A DNA stretch of 64,000 nt from Gammaproteobacteria bacterium (GTDB lineage Bacteria; Pseudomonadota; Gammaproteobacteria; Steroidobacterales; Woeseiaceae): contig JAACFM010000001.1 in assembly GCA_009937445.1 (NCBI GenBank), positions 1-64,000 of the forward strand. Reading direction: 5' to 3'. Made by a program: the position numbers and the translations under genes. The first letter of the stretch is position 1, and the number at the start of each line of letters is the position of its first letter. Shown in pieces: positions 43,720 through 53,145 of the stretch. Below the pieces are notes generated by a model. It saw only the letters and a list, made by a program, of their open reading frames with translations, searched no databases and was not told the origin of the DNA.

Positions 43720-44277
43720 ATGCGAACCATGCACACAAAACTGCTATTGATCGTTGGCGGCATCAGCCTGCTGGCCGCCTGTTCTGAGGAGCGTCCACCG
43801 CGCTCGACTCAGAGCTTTGTTGATAACCCGATGATGCTCGAGGCAGTAATGTTGCGCTGTTCACAGGACCGCGCGGCGACACGCTACGATGCTGAGTGCG
43901 TCAACGCGAGGGAGGCGGTCAAAATAGTCGAGACGAAAGAAGAGGCCGCTCGCAAAGTTGAGTGGGAGGCGCGCTCAGAGAGCAAGCGTCAGGCTTTACG
44001 CAGAGCTCAGGAAGCAGCGTCGCAGGCCCGCAGACGAGTTGCAGAAGAAGAGCGGCTGAGAAAAGAAGCGGAATATCTGGCGCAGTTTGGTCTGGATCTT
44101 CCGCCGGCCGATGTTTCGTCGGAAGAAGAGGGCGAAATTGGAAACCTGCCTGCGGCGGTCATTCCCGAAAGTACCGAGCAACAGCCGACCACTTCAGGGC
44201 CAGGCGATGTTATTCCAGCGACCGACGGAGGCAATGCACCGACCAGTCCCAATCAGCCAGACGAAGAAGGTCCGTAA
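43720..44277 (+). CDS. EexN-like lipoprotein
   Basis: The protein has 185 residues. The signal peptide ends in the lipobox LLAAC at about residue 21. The segment after it (SFVDNPMMLEAVMLRC, then a Cys in AECVNAREA) matches the pattern of EexN-type entry-exclusion lipoproteins. The chain then continues as a long charged helix and a disordered, Pro/Glu-rich tail not typical of plasmid EexN. Chromosomal homologues exist without conjugation genes, and none are seen here, so an exclusion role is not implied. It probably sits on the inner or outer membrane facing the periplasm. Confidence 0.7.
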   Translation: MRTMHTKLLLIVGGISLLAACSEERPPRSTQSFVDNPMMLEAVMLRCSQDRAATRYDAECVNAREAVKIVETKEEAARKVEWEARSESKRQALRRAQEAASQARRRVAEEERLRKEAEYLAQFGLDLPPADVSSEEEGEIGNLPAAVIPESTEQQPTTSGPGDVIPATDGGNAPTSPNQPDEEGP

Positions 44278-44333
44278 TACGACCTGAAGCAGGTACGCGA
44301 TCCATTACACCGGCGTAACAAACAGGGTGATAA

Positions 44334-45416
44334 TTAATTACTGGTTTCCGGCATGCTGATCACATGTAAATCTCGCTGCGGAAACGGAATCTGGATGTTG
44401 TGTTTGTTGAGTGCTTTGTAGACGGCGCAATTTAGCTCGTGTGTCACTCGCCCCCGGTCCACGGGTTTTGCGATCCAGCCCAATAACTCGAAATTAAGAC
44501 TCGACTCGCCGAATACTCGGAAGCGCACGCGAGGTTCCGGGTTCTTGAGAACGTCCGGATGGTCCGCGGCGACGCTGGCCAGCACTTCAATCACATTATC
44601 GATGTCACTTCCGTACGCGACACCCACACCAACACGAATGCGGTGTTGGGCAGGAGGTCCGCCGGCTTCGTTGATTATTTTGCCGTTGCCGATGATGCCG
44701 TTGGGGACGGTTATCTCAACATCATCGCGTGTCAGAATGCGGGTGCTGCGCAATCCGATGTCGGTAACAAGACCACGTTCACCAGAATCCAGAATGATGA
44801 AGTCGCCCGCTTTATACGGCGCGTCCATCACAATGGAGACACCGGCAAAGAGATTTGACAACGTGTCCTTCGCAGCGAAGCTGAGGGCTAAACCGACGAT
44901 ACCGGCAGAAGCCAGCCATGCCGTGACGTCGATTTTCCAGGCAAGAAAAAGAAAGTAGACCGTCAATGCGACAACAACCACTTTCATGACGTTGTGCAGC
45001 AGCGACAACATGCCGGTCTGAACGATCTTGCGCTCTCTACTCTTGGAGAACACCCTGACGACCAAAGACATCAGCTGCATGATCGTGTTGTACCAAACGA
45101 AGATCGCGATCGTTTTCAGGATACCAACGGTAATAAAGGTCGTGACGTCGGGCAGACCGATGCGGCGCGTGCCGAGCGCCAGGCCCAACAAGACGAACGA
45201 CATAAAAACAGGCCGATGCACCAGGTCCACCATCTGGTCGTCAAAATCGTTTGACGACTGGCGGGCAAAGCGACCGATAATTCCGGAAATAATCCAGTCC
45301 GCAACTTTCCCGATCAGGATAAAGCTCACGACAATGATTGCCGCCTGCAGATAGACATTAGGGCCGATGAGCTCCGCGGACTCTTGAATCTGCGCGATCA
45401 GTTCAGTCAGTGTCAT
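44334..45416 (-). CDS. MscS-family mechanosensitive channel
   Basis: The protein has 360 residues. Membrane helices lie at about residues 22-44, 70-88, 95-115 and 140-165. The pore-lining helix is at about 165-190 (WLASAGIVGLALSFAAKD). The MscS beta domain follows (GDFIILDSGERGLVTDIGLRS, then PNGIIGNGKIIN), with an alpha/beta C-terminal domain. Such channels release solutes on hypo-osmotic shock. The gene is larger than E. coli MscS because of extra N-terminal helices. The SYLF gene upstream on the same strand is separated by 27 nt. Confidence 0.9.
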   Translation of the reverse strand: MTLTELIAQIQESAELIGPNVYLQAAIIVVSFILIGKVADWIISGIIGRFARQSSNDFDDQMVDLVHRPVFMSFVLLGLALGTRRIGLPDVTTFITVGILKTIAIFVWYNTIMQLMSLVVRVFSKSRERKIVQTGMLSLLHNVMKVVVVALTVYFLFLAWKIDVTAWLASAGIVGLALSFAAKDTLSNLFAGVSIVMDAPYKAGDFIILDSGERGLVTDIGLRSTRILTRDDVEITVPNGIIGNGKIINEAGGPPAQHRIRVGVGVAYGSDIDNVIEVLASVAADHPDVLKNPEPRVRFRVFGESSLNFELLGWIAKPVDRGRVTHELNCAVYKALNKHNIQIPFPQRDLHVISMPETSN

Positions 45417-45443
45417 TGATAACCCGTCAATCGTTGCATTGTC

Positions 45444-46262
45444 TTAGTAGTTTGGATCGTACTCTTCGTCCGTCGAACCCTCGTCCGGCATACCGAATGT
45501 ACGAACCTCAATCTCTTCGTCCGCAGCGGGTGATGGAGCAGCAGGCCCACCTGTCGTCATCCCGGGCTGCTTGGGCAGGCGGGTGGTTTGCGCAGTCAAA
45601 ATTTGCACAAACGTATTGGCAATATCGGGTGCGATGTTGGGCGAACTGACGAAAATTCTTTCGGGGGTCATCTTGCTGTCGCCGTAAAATGCTGCGTTAG
45701 CCTTCCGGTCCATGGTTACGCCAGCGCCTTCAATCGCGACACCTGCGAACAGTCCCCGGCTACGCGAGTAGGAATAAACCTCGGCTTTGAACTCGATATC
45801 TGTCGCGATCGCCGTATGCCTGCCGAGCGGTCCTGCTGCCACCGACGCGTCGGCACCCAGGGTCAGACGACCGTTTTCGATGCCATCAACGCCTTTACGC
45901 GTCTTGAAAACCAGAATGATGTCGGTTGATTGCGCTCCAACTTGCCAACCGACGCTGCCGCCAGTCAATGTGACAAACGCCGGGTTGCTCCAGGAATTAT
46001 CATCCTGTCGGACCACAATGATGCCTTTGCCCCGCCTGGCGCCCAGCCCGAAAGCCGCTTTGACCACATCGGGGATTACCGCGACCGCATAGGCTCGAGA
46101 CAATAATGCGGGTGGCACGGTTTTTTCCGGAATTCTGAGAAGTTGTTCGAGAACATCGGAAGCATCGCCGACGCGTTTTTCTTCTCGCGTTGCGGCTTCT
46201 GCGGTGCTGGTGATTAGCATGACAAGAAGTGTCACAACGACAATTAAGGGTTTTGTATTCAT
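45444..46262 (-). CDS. Secreted SYLF-domain (Ysc84-like) protein
   Basis: The protein has 272 residues from ATG 46262. A signal peptide ends at about residue 24 (TAEA). A SYLF lipid-binding domain follows over about residues 60-220 (GIIVVRQDD, GSVGWQVGAQSTDIILVF, GLFAGVAIEGAGV). The tail is disordered and acidic. SYLF proteins bind phosphoinositides or other lipids in eukaryotes; bacterial ones are periplasmic and poorly understood. It is probably co-transcribed with mscS. Confidence 0.85.
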   Translation of the reverse strand: MNTKPLIVVVTLLVMLITSTAEAATREEKRVGDASDVLEQLLRIPEKTVPPALLSRAYAVAVIPDVVKAAFGLGARRGKGIIVVRQDDNSWSNPAFVTLTGGSVGWQVGAQSTDIILVFKTRKGVDGIENGRLTLGADASVAAGPLGRHTAIATDIEFKAEVYSYSRSRGLFAGVAIEGAGVTMDRKANAAFYGDSKMTPERIFVSSPNIAPDIANTFVQILTAQTTRLPKQPGMTTGGPAAPSPAADEEIEVRTFGMPDEGSTDEEYDPNY

Positions 46263-46324
46263 GGTGATTAGGATGTCTGGATCGCTCTGGAGTTCAATAA
46301 TACGACAGCTCGGAGCTGCGGGCA

Positions 46325-48265
46325 CTACCGGTGGACGAGAATCGGTGGCAATGGGTAGTTCAATGTAGCGCAAACGGTGCGAATGAGTTCAGCTTCACAG
46401 ATCGATAATTTGCCATCGTAAGCGGCAGTTGCGCTAACCGCCCGTAACAGCGCGTCCTGTCCTTTGCTGTTAAGTCCCAGCAGGATATCCAGACTGTGGT
46501 TGAGAATACTTACTGTGAGTTCACGATCGGATTTGAACTCTGCGCTGTGCGCCCAGGCTCCCAATGTTGCCTGGCCCGCCTTGAAGGCAGCGATCCGACC
46601 CTCCTCAGTGTCGTGGCCATAGTCTGCAAGTACGCGCAGAAGGTCTACCGCAGCTGACTGCAAGTCGCGACGCTTCGCACGAGTCGCATTGCGCTTGCCC
46701 GTTGGGTCAATGGCCCGGCCCAGATTGCTCATCATGATGCGATGGAAACAGAACTCGAACAGTTCGATCTCGCCGTCACTCTCAATGAGTCGTGCGGTCA
46801 GAGAGACGAGATAGGACAGTTCCTGCGATGGACGTAGTTTCAGCGCGGGAAATGCTATCTCCAGCAACGGTAGCCGATACTCTGCGCCGGTCACGGAGAG
46901 TTCATCGTAGAAGCGTCGAACAAATTGGGCACGCTGTGGCCCAAGCTGTTCGTGCAGCAGTGTGAACTGTCGGTCAGTGACTTTTCCGGACTGGTCGACA
47001 ACCAGTGCGATGGCCAGCAGATAGACCAGTTCTGATGAATGTGCGGCGTCGTACAAGATTTCTGGAATGGACTGACGCAAATTTTGAGCGAACTCGACGT
47101 GTTCGTTCTGCGGTTGCCCGACCGTATCGGCGATCGATTCGGACAGCACTTTGAATCCGCCGCTTGCGATCGCCGTCGTGACGTTGCCAGCGAAAGCCGC
47201 GTGCTGCGATTCGGTCGCTGTTTCTATTTGTCTACTGCGTGGATCGACACGCGGAAAATCGCTTGGTTTGAAACTCGGGTCCAGAGCCTGGATGCGAGCG
47301 ACTAATGGTGGGTGCGTCGCGAACATGCCGCTGAAGCGTGCACCGCTTCCGAACAGCATGTGACTGATTTCCTCCGGGTCGGCCGCACTGATGTTTGATC
47401 CTTCGCTGTAACCGCCGATCTTTTTTAAGGCGTTTGCAATGCCGTCTGTCTGCCTCGTGAATTGGACCGCAGACGCATCTGCCAGGTACTCGCGTTGCCT
47501 CGATACTCCCGCCTTGATTATTCGAGCGAAAAACACGCCAATTGCACCGAGAATGACGAGCCCGAGTCCAACCACCAGGATGGCGGGGTGACCTCGATCA
47601 CGACGACTGGAAATAATACTGGCGTGATAGCTGCCACGAAAAACCAGTCGCCCGATCAGGCCGAGAGCCATGATGCCGAAGAGCACACCCATAAGTCGGA
47701 TATTGAGCTTCATATCACCGTTCAGAATGTGACTGAACTCGTGCGCGATAACCCCCTGCAATTCGTCGCGATCGAGAAGCTCGAGCGTTCCACGCGTTAC
47801 GGCAACTGCAGCGTCGCTGGGAGAAAATCCCGCGGCAAAGGCATTTATCCCTTGCTCTTCCTCGAGGACATAGATTTCCGGTACCGGTACTCCCGATGCA
47901 ATCGCCATTTCCTCAACGATGTTTCGTAGCCGGCGTCGCAGCGGGTCCTGAACATCAGTTGGCACCAAAGTACCGCCCATATCGACAGCAACGCGGCCAC
48001 CGCCAGCGGAAAGTCGGGAGGTTTTGTAAAGGCTGGACCCAAATATGAACAGTGTGGCAATCAGGCCGGTGCCCACCAGAACTGACGCCTGCTCACGCAT
48101 GAACTGGCCGACTGTGTAGCCGTAGTCCCGCATTCCGAACGTGTACAGGGCGAAGCCAACAATGGCTGTGACCGCGAGAACGATAACGATCGTTGCTACG
48201 ACGTATGCAAAGACCAGGCGCCGCGATGAGCGGCGTGCCTGGTCCTGTGCATCAAAAAAGTTCAT
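46325..48265 (-). CDS. M48-family membrane metalloprotease with TerB-like C-terminus
   Basis: The protein has 646 residues. Two N-terminal helices (about 18-40 and 50-70) precede the zinc protease domain, which has HEFSH at about residue 176 and the third-ligand motif REYLADASA near 265. Two more helices lie at about 200-217 and 235-252. This is the HtpX/Ste24-like organisation. The last 300 residues are helical and contain acidic ESDGEIELFEFC and DGKLSICEAE segments like those of TerB domains. It lies directly downstream of lemA; LemA and M48 proteases often pair, probably in membrane protein quality control. Confidence 0.88.
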   Translation of the reverse strand: MNFFDAQDQARRSSRRLVFAYVVATIVIVLAVTAIVGFALYTFGMRDYGYTVGQFMREQASVLVGTGLIATLFIFGSSLYKTSRLSAGGGRVAVDMGGTLVPTDVQDPLRRRLRNIVEEMAIASGVPVPEIYVLEEEQGINAFAAGFSPSDAAVAVTRGTLELLDRDELQGVIAHEFSHILNGDMKLNIRLMGVLFGIMALGLIGRLVFRGSYHASIISSRRDRGHPAILVVGLGLVILGAIGVFFARIIKAGVSRQREYLADASAVQFTRQTDGIANALKKIGGYSEGSNISAADPEEISHMLFGSGARFSGMFATHPPLVARIQALDPSFKPSDFPRVDPRSRQIETATESQHAAFAGNVTTAIASGGFKVLSESIADTVGQPQNEHVEFAQNLRQSIPEILYDAAHSSELVYLLAIALVVDQSGKVTDRQFTLLHEQLGPQRAQFVRRFYDELSVTGAEYRLPLLEIAFPALKLRPSQELSYLVSLTARLIESDGEIELFEFCFHRIMMSNLGRAIDPTGKRNATRAKRRDLQSAAVDLLRVLADYGHDTEEGRIAAFKAGQATLGAWAHSAEFKSDRELTVSILNHSLDILLGLNSKGQDALLRAVSATAAYDGKLSICEAELIRTVCATLNYPLPPILVHR

Positions 48266-48284
48266 TCAGGCGCTAATGCGACAA

Positions 48285-48875
48285 CTAGCTAAACGAAACT
48301 TCTGGCGCGTCGCGCATTTCCTCTGCTTCAATTTCGAGAAAGCTGGCGAGCTTAAAGCTGAAGAAGCCGGCGATGATGTTATTCGGGAAGTTCTCAGCCG
48401 TGTTGTTGTAACTTAGGACCGCATCATTGAAAGCCTGCCGGGAAAACGCAACCTTGTTTTCGGTGCTCGCGAGCTCTTCCTGAAATTGCATCATATTTTG
48501 ATTTGCTTTGAGATCAGGATAAGCTTCAGACAAGGCAAAAAGTCGACCAAGGGCACTGCCCAGGGCACCTTCGGATGCACCCAGTTTTTGCATGGCTGCA
48601 GCATTGGCAGGATCTGCTTTGGCGGCGTCAAGATCGGAAACCGCTGAATTTCGGGCCTGAATGACAGCCTCAAGGGTTTCGCGCTCATGTTTCATGTATC
48701 CCTTGACGGCTTCGACAAGATTAGGGATCAGGTCATGGCGCCGCGTGAGTTGTACATCGATTTGGGCGAATCCATTGCGCACACGGTTGCGCTCATTGAC
48801 CAATCGGTTGTAGATACCAATTAGCCAGAATACGATCGCGGCAATTACGCCCAGGAAAATCAAGAATGAAATCAC
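48285..48875 (-). CDS. lemA: LemA family protein
   Basis: The protein has 196 residues. An N-terminal membrane helix (about 2-22) is followed by a four-helix coiled bundle. The LemA signatures are present: YNRLVNERNRVRNGFAQIDVQL and RRHDLIPNLVEAVKGY. The biochemical role of the family is unsettled. It is 19 nt upstream of the M48 protease gene and surely in its operon. Its start codon overlaps that of the divergent apbE-type gene by 10 nt. Confidence 0.92.
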   Translation of the reverse strand: MISFLIFLGVIAAIVFWLIGIYNRLVNERNRVRNGFAQIDVQLTRRHDLIPNLVEAVKGYMKHERETLEAVIQARNSAVSDLDAAKADPANAAAMQKLGASEGALGSALGRLFALSEAYPDLKANQNMMQFQEELASTENKVAFSRQAFNDAVLSYNNTAENFPNNIIAGFFSFKLASFLEIEAEEMRDAPEVSFS

Positions 48876-49903
48876 TGTCCAGCTCCTTTAACAAAGGTTG
48901 TGAACCCAAGCATAACCTCGGGCTTGGGGTAAGACTAGCGGTGTTGTTGCTGTTGGCGCCGATTGTTGTCAAGGCCGAGTGGTTCGGTGATGCGCGGCCA
49001 ATGATGGGTACTGAGGTCAGTGTGTACCTCTGGAGTGACGATTCAGAGGACGGTCTTGCCACACTGGAGTCCGTATTTCAGGAGGCGCAGCGCATCGACC
49101 GGCTTATGAGCACCTACAAGGCTGATAGCGAAATCTCGGAAATCAACCGCAAGGCGGCACAAACACCTGTCGCTTCCGGAGCGGAGCTATTTCGCCTGAT
49201 ATCCCGGTCGCTTGAGATTTCGGAACTCACAGACGGCGCCTTCGATATTACCTACGAGAGCGTTGGGCAGCATTATGACTTCAGGGGACACCAGCGGCCT
49301 GATGCACAGACGGTCGAAACCGAGCTTGAGAACATTAACTTTCGATTCGTGCAGCTTGACGATGAGGCGCAGACGGTTCGTTTCGGCCGCGACGGCGTAC
49401 GCATCAACCTTGGCGGTATCGCGAAAGGCTACGTGGTCGAGCGGGGTGTGAGTATTCTGCGCGAAAAAGGTATTCAGAACGCGATTGTGACGGCTGGTGG
49501 GGACTCGCGGCTGTTAGGCGATCGCCGCGGTCGGCCGTGGATGGTGGGCATCCGTGATCCACGCAAAGAAGGTGAGGTCGCCATATCAGTGCCACTTCAG
49601 GACGAGGCGATATCGACCTCAGGGGATTATGAGCGCTTTTTTGATGAAGACGGTGTGCGTTACCACCACATCATCCACCCCGGCACCGGGTCGCCTGCGA
49701 GCGGCGTGCACAGTGCGACTGTGTTTGGTCCCGATGCGGTGACGACCGATGCGCTTTCAACCAGCGTCTTCGTCATGGGCGTCGATCAGGGTTTGCGCTT
49801 GATCGCCAAACTGCCGGATTACGAGGGCATTGTCATCGACTCTGATGGCCAGGTGTTCTACTCCGACGGGCTTGAACAACCCGCAAAACCTGCCTCAGAG
49901 TAA
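48866..49903 (+). CDS. apbE: FAD:protein FMN transferase
   Basis: The protein has 345 residues. A signal anchor or signal peptide (hydrophobic at about 22-36) precedes the ApbE domain. Motifs are PMMGTEVSV, NLGGIAKGYVVERG, TAGGDSRLLG, STSGDYERF and HHIIHPGTGSPA. It attaches FMN covalently to Thr or Ser of exported or membrane flavoproteins such as NqrB/C or RnfD/G. No target gene is in the window. The start at 48866 lies inside the lemA start; GTG 48941 would give a shorter form with only part of the signal helix. Confidence 0.9.
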   Translation: MKSLSSSFNKGCEPKHNLGLGVRLAVLLLLAPIVVKAEWFGDARPMMGTEVSVYLWSDDSEDGLATLESVFQEAQRIDRLMSTYKADSEISEINRKAAQTPVASGAELFRLISRSLEISELTDGAFDITYESVGQHYDFRGHQRPDAQTVETELENINFRFVQLDDEAQTVRFGRDGVRINLGGIAKGYVVERGVSILREKGIQNAIVTAGGDSRLLGDRRGRPWMVGIRDPRKEGEVAISVPLQDEAISTSGDYERFFDEDGVRYHHIIHPGTGSPASGVHSATVFGPDAVTTDALSTSVFVMGVDQGLRLIAKLPDYEGIVIDSDGQVFYSDGLEQPAKPASE

Positions 49904-50101
49904 ACCGCCGAAAACCCGGCAATGTCGCTGAAAGGCGACGGATTTTCACTTTAAATTCAGGTTGATACGCCTATTATAAGGGCTCGTATTCGGGTGAAAA
50001 AAATCGTTGGGAATCGAACTGATTTAACGTAATCTGTAAGGGTTTCGCGCCGTTCCTGTCGCACAAACACGCTGTGATTATGTTCAGGAAATCCGGGTTT
50101 G

Positions 50102-50117
50102 TGTGACGATTATCACG
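50102..50117. promoter_or_regulatory. Candidate Crp/Fnr-type binding site
   Basis: TGTGA, six bases, then TCACG form a near-perfect Crp-type dyad (consensus TGTGA-N6-TCACA), 74 nt before the ATG of the TlpA gene. A second half-site, TGTGATTATGTTCA, lies about 30 nt upstream. The rest of 49904-50190 has a short GTCGC/GCGAC hairpin at 49924-49939 and no gene. Confidence 0.35.
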
Positions 50118-50190
50118 CCTCTGGAACGCCTTGGCTGTCACCATTCGTGGTCATCGGAAGGAATCGACGAGCAAAACAAGGAAAGGACTG

Positions 50191-50688
50191 ATGAAATTCA
50201 AGAACTTAACGTTGGGACTGCTGGTAACGGTCGTTGCGGCAACGTCCCTGGCGTCATCCGGGCTGGAAGGCCAGGCGGCGCCGGATTTCGCACTCAAAAG
50301 CTCCACGGGTGAAAACCTGCGTTTATCTGAGTATCGCGGTGACGTTGTAATGATCAATTTCTGGGCGACCTGGTGCGGTCCGTGTCGGCAGGAAATGCCG
50401 TTGCTCGACGAGTTGTACACACGCTATGAACGCGTTGGATTCAATTTGCTGGGCGTGAACATTGATGATGATTCTCGCCGGGCAATGCAAATGATCGAGG
50501 AGTTGGGAGTCAATTTCCCGGTGCTCTTCGATGCGAGAAAAGAGGTCAGCAAACTTTACGAAGTAGAAGCGATGCCGGTCACAGTGCTGGTCGATCGTGA
50601 GGGTAACGTTCGCTATGTGCATCATGGATATAAACCAGGGTACGAGGAAAAGTACCTCGACCAGGTTCGTTCGTTGCTCAGAGAGTAA
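50191..50688 (+). CDS. TlpA/ResA-type periplasmic thioredoxin
   Basis: The protein has 165 residues. A signal peptide (residues 1 to about 25) leads to a redoxin domain with the active site ATWCGPC at about 70 and the cis-proline segment AMPVTVLVD at about 128. This is the ResA/TlpA class, which keeps periplasmic cysteines reduced, for example during cytochrome c maturation. ATG 50191 has an AAGGA ribosome binding site. It precedes the TPR/ExbB cluster by 30 nt on the same strand and could be its first gene. Confidence 0.9.
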   Translation: MKFKNLTLGLLVTVVAATSLASSGLEGQAAPDFALKSSTGENLRLSEYRGDVVMINFWATWCGPCRQEMPLLDELYTRYERVGFNLLGVNIDDDSRRAMQMIEELGVNFPVLFDARKEVSKLYEVEAMPVTVLVDREGNVRYVHHGYKPGYEEKYLDQVRSLLRE

Positions 50689-50718
50689 CCGGAACGCCTG
50701 TCGGCAGGAGAATAGATA

Positions 50719-51264
50719 GTGGCGAAAACGATAATCAGCCTGATCGCGCTAGTGACGCTCTCGTTTAGCGTCGCTACTGTGGCCCAGGACAGCGATGACG
50801 CAGATTCGGGGGAGGAATTTCGCAGTATCGATCAAGAAGTGCAGATGCTGAAAAAGGATGTTCTTGATCTGAATCGGGACTTGTTCCTGCTTGAGGAAGA
50901 GTTGCTGTTTCCGGCCAACTCGCAGGTTGCTTTCTTCGTGTCCATGGACGTTGGAGAATATTTCGAGCTCGATTCGATCAATCTCAAGATTGATGGCAAG
51001 GAAGTCGCCAATTATTTGTACACCGCTCGTGAAGTCGACGCGCTCATTCGTGGCGGGGTACAGCGCGTCCATATGGCCAATCTCAAAACTGGCGATCACG
51101 AGTTAGTCGCCATCTTCACGGGCAAAGGGCCACACGTTCGAGAATATCGACGTGGTGCGACATTGAATTTCAACAAAGGCATCGGTGCAAAATACGTCGA
51201 GTTGGAAATAACGGATCGAGTCAAGAAGCAACAGCCTGAATTCGTTATCAAAGAGTGGGAGTGA
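50719..51264 (+). CDS. Exported coiled-coil/beta protein in TPR-Exb cluster
   Basis: This 181-residue protein starts at a GTG and has a signal peptide ending at about residue 22. A coiled coil at about 35-60 is followed by a beta-rich domain that includes FFVSMDVGEYFELDSINLKI. It has no recognised Pfam-type domain. It is 4 nt upstream of a TPR gene and appears to be a soluble periplasmic component of the same machine. Confidence 0.7.
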   Translation: MAKTIISLIALVTLSFSVATVAQDSDDADSGEEFRSIDQEVQMLKKDVLDLNRDLFLLEEELLFPANSQVAFFVSMDVGEYFELDSINLKIDGKEVANYLYTAREVDALIRGGVQRVHMANLKTGDHELVAIFTGKGPHVREYRRGATLNFNKGIGAKYVELEITDRVKKQQPEFVIKEWE

Positions 51265-51267
51265 TTT

Positions 51268-53145
51268 TTGCGCCAAGGTCGCTCCATAGGTTCTCCCCTG
51301 CGTTTATTATTGGTTCTTCTGGCGCTGGCCGTGCCTGTGGCCTATGCAGCGACGAACGAGAAAGAATCAATAGTCGTCGATGATCCGCACTACGGTGAGG
51401 TGCTGTTCTACTTTTATCAGGAAGATTATTTTCCGGCGATTGTAAGATTACTGGCGGCGCAAGAACGGCAGAAACTTGATGAACATGCCGAGGATGCAGA
51501 GTTGTTGCTCGGCGGCATGTACCTGTCTTTTGGCCACCACCTCGAAGCCGCTGCGATTTTCGAGCGGATGCTGGCGGGCAACGTATCAAGCGACATCCGG
51601 GATCGGACCTGGTTTTTTCTTGCCAAGATCTGGTACCAGCGCGGGTACTTCGAGAAGTCGCAGCAAGCACTGAATCTCATCGCGGGCGAACTGCCCGATA
51701 ATCTGCGGCGCGAAGCGCTCATGATGCGGGCGCAAATCCTGATTGAGTCCGGTGAGTTCGATAGTGCGATCTCCCTTTTGCAAAACTGGGAGGGCAAAAC
51801 AGAATGGGCGAGTTACGCAAAGTTTAATATCGGTGTTGCGTTGGTGCGCAGTGGTCGAATTGAAGAAGCGCAGCGGGTGCTCGCCGATCTGGGCAGTCTG
51901 AATCCCTATAACGAAGAACTAACGTCATTGCAGGACAAGGCGAACCTGGCGCTGGGTTATGCGTTGTTGCAGGACGAGCAGCCGGCAGCGGCCAAATTGC
52001 CACTACAACGCGTTCGTCTGGAAGGGCCATTTTCCAACAAGGCGCTCTTGGGCGTTGGTTGGGCGGATGCCGAAATGGACAACTTTCAGCGGGCGCTTGT
52101 TCCCTGGATGGAGTTGCGCGGTCGCGACTTGCTGGATTCGGCCGTGCTGGAGTCGATGTTGGCGATCCCTTACGCCATGGCGAAACTCGACTCCATCAGC
52201 CAGGCGGCGGATCACTATCTGAACGCTATTGAAGCGTTTTACGAAGAAAACAATCGTCTGGACAAAATGATCGCTCACATAGAGTCGGGAGTGATGTTTG
52301 ACCAGTTTCTGACGACAGATCCGATGGGCAGCACGGGCTGGTATTTTCAGCTGGCGCAGTTACCGGAAGGCCCGGAGGCGCGCTACCTGTTTCACTTGCT
52401 TGCGAAGCACGAATTCCAGGAGGGTCTGAAGAACTATCGCGATCTGGACTACCTGCATCGCAATCTCGATACCTGGCAAGGCAGTATCGATGTCTACAGC
52501 AACATGCTGGAGACCCGCAAACAAGCCTATGAAGAACGACTGCCGCGGGTCGAGGAAACGCTCGGTCGTGCCGATCTTGATGGCATGGTCAACAATAAAC
52601 TGGGCCTGGACTCAACGCTCAACAGTATTGAGAAAAGTCATGACTGGCTCGCTCTTGCCACGCCTGCAGAGTTCGAAATGTGGGGAGAAATCACCGGACT
52701 GGAGGCAAGCCCCGCCTTGCGTTCTGACCTACCGGAGGCCGCGGAGGTTCGCGACAAAGTTCAGCTCTTGAAGGGCGTACTGCAATGGGAACTCGAACGC
52801 GAATTCAAGGGCCGCTTGTGGAGTAGTCGGCGTAACCTGAGGGACGCTGGCGAGGCTCTGGTCACCACGCAGCGATCACGTCGGCAAGTTGACGAGACTA
52901 TGCGAAATGAGCCGCTAAGATTTGCTGGCCTGAGTGAACGGGTCAATGGCCTTGAACCGCGCATTGCAGGTATGCAGATGCGAGTTGACGATGCTTTAGC
53001 CGATCAGCGCGCGTTCCTGCAATCCATCGCAATCGGTGAATTACAGGCCCAGAAAGAACGTCTCGATATCTATACGCTGCAGGCGCGTTTCGCGCTGGCT
53101 GCGATTTACGACATCTCTTCGTCAGCTGCCGAGGAGACGCCATGA
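51268..53145 (+). CDS. Periplasmic TPR protein
   Basis: The protein has 625 residues from a TTG start. A signal peptide (about 12-28, VAYAA) is followed by helical TPR-type repeats over roughly residues 40-330. The C-terminal half is more helical and charged and has a coiled coil near 500-580. No enzyme motif was seen. It overlaps the next TPR gene by ATGA. Its size and place suggest a scaffold of the ExbB/ExbD machine encoded downstream. Confidence 0.8.
   Translation: MRQGRSIGSPLRLLLVLLALAVPVAYAATNEKESIVVDDPHYGEVLFYFYQEDYFPAIVRLLAAQERQKLDEHAEDAELLLGGMYLSFGHHLEAAAIFERMLAGNVSSDIRDRTWFFLAKIWYQRGYFEKSQQALNLIAGELPDNLRREALMMRAQILIESGEFDSAISLLQNWEGKTEWASYAKFNIGVALVRSGRIEEAQRVLADLGSLNPYNEELTSLQDKANLALGYALLQDEQPAAAKLPLQRVRLEGPFSNKALLGVGWADAEMDNFQRALVPWMELRGRDLLDSAVLESMLAIPYAMAKLDSISQAADHYLNAIEAFYEENNRLDKMIAHIESGVMFDQFLTTDPMGSTGWYFQLAQLPEGPEARYLFHLLAKHEFQEGLKNYRDLDYLHRNLDTWQGSIDVYSNMLETRKQAYEERLPRVEETLGRADLDGMVNNKLGLDSTLNSIEKSHDWLALATPAEFEMWGEITGLEASPALRSDLPEAAEVRDKVQLLKGVLQWELEREFKGRLWSSRRNLRDAGEALVTTQRSRRQVDETMRNEPLRFAGLSERVNGLEPRIAGMQMRVDDALADQRAFLQSIAIGELQAQKERLDIYTLQARFALAAIYDISSSAAEETP

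Noticed and set aside
43720..44277. Conjugation or integrative element, suggested by the EexN-like lipoprotein
   Set aside because: No relaxase, T4SS, integrase or attachment repeat lies in the window; EexN-like chromosomal lipoproteins occur alone.
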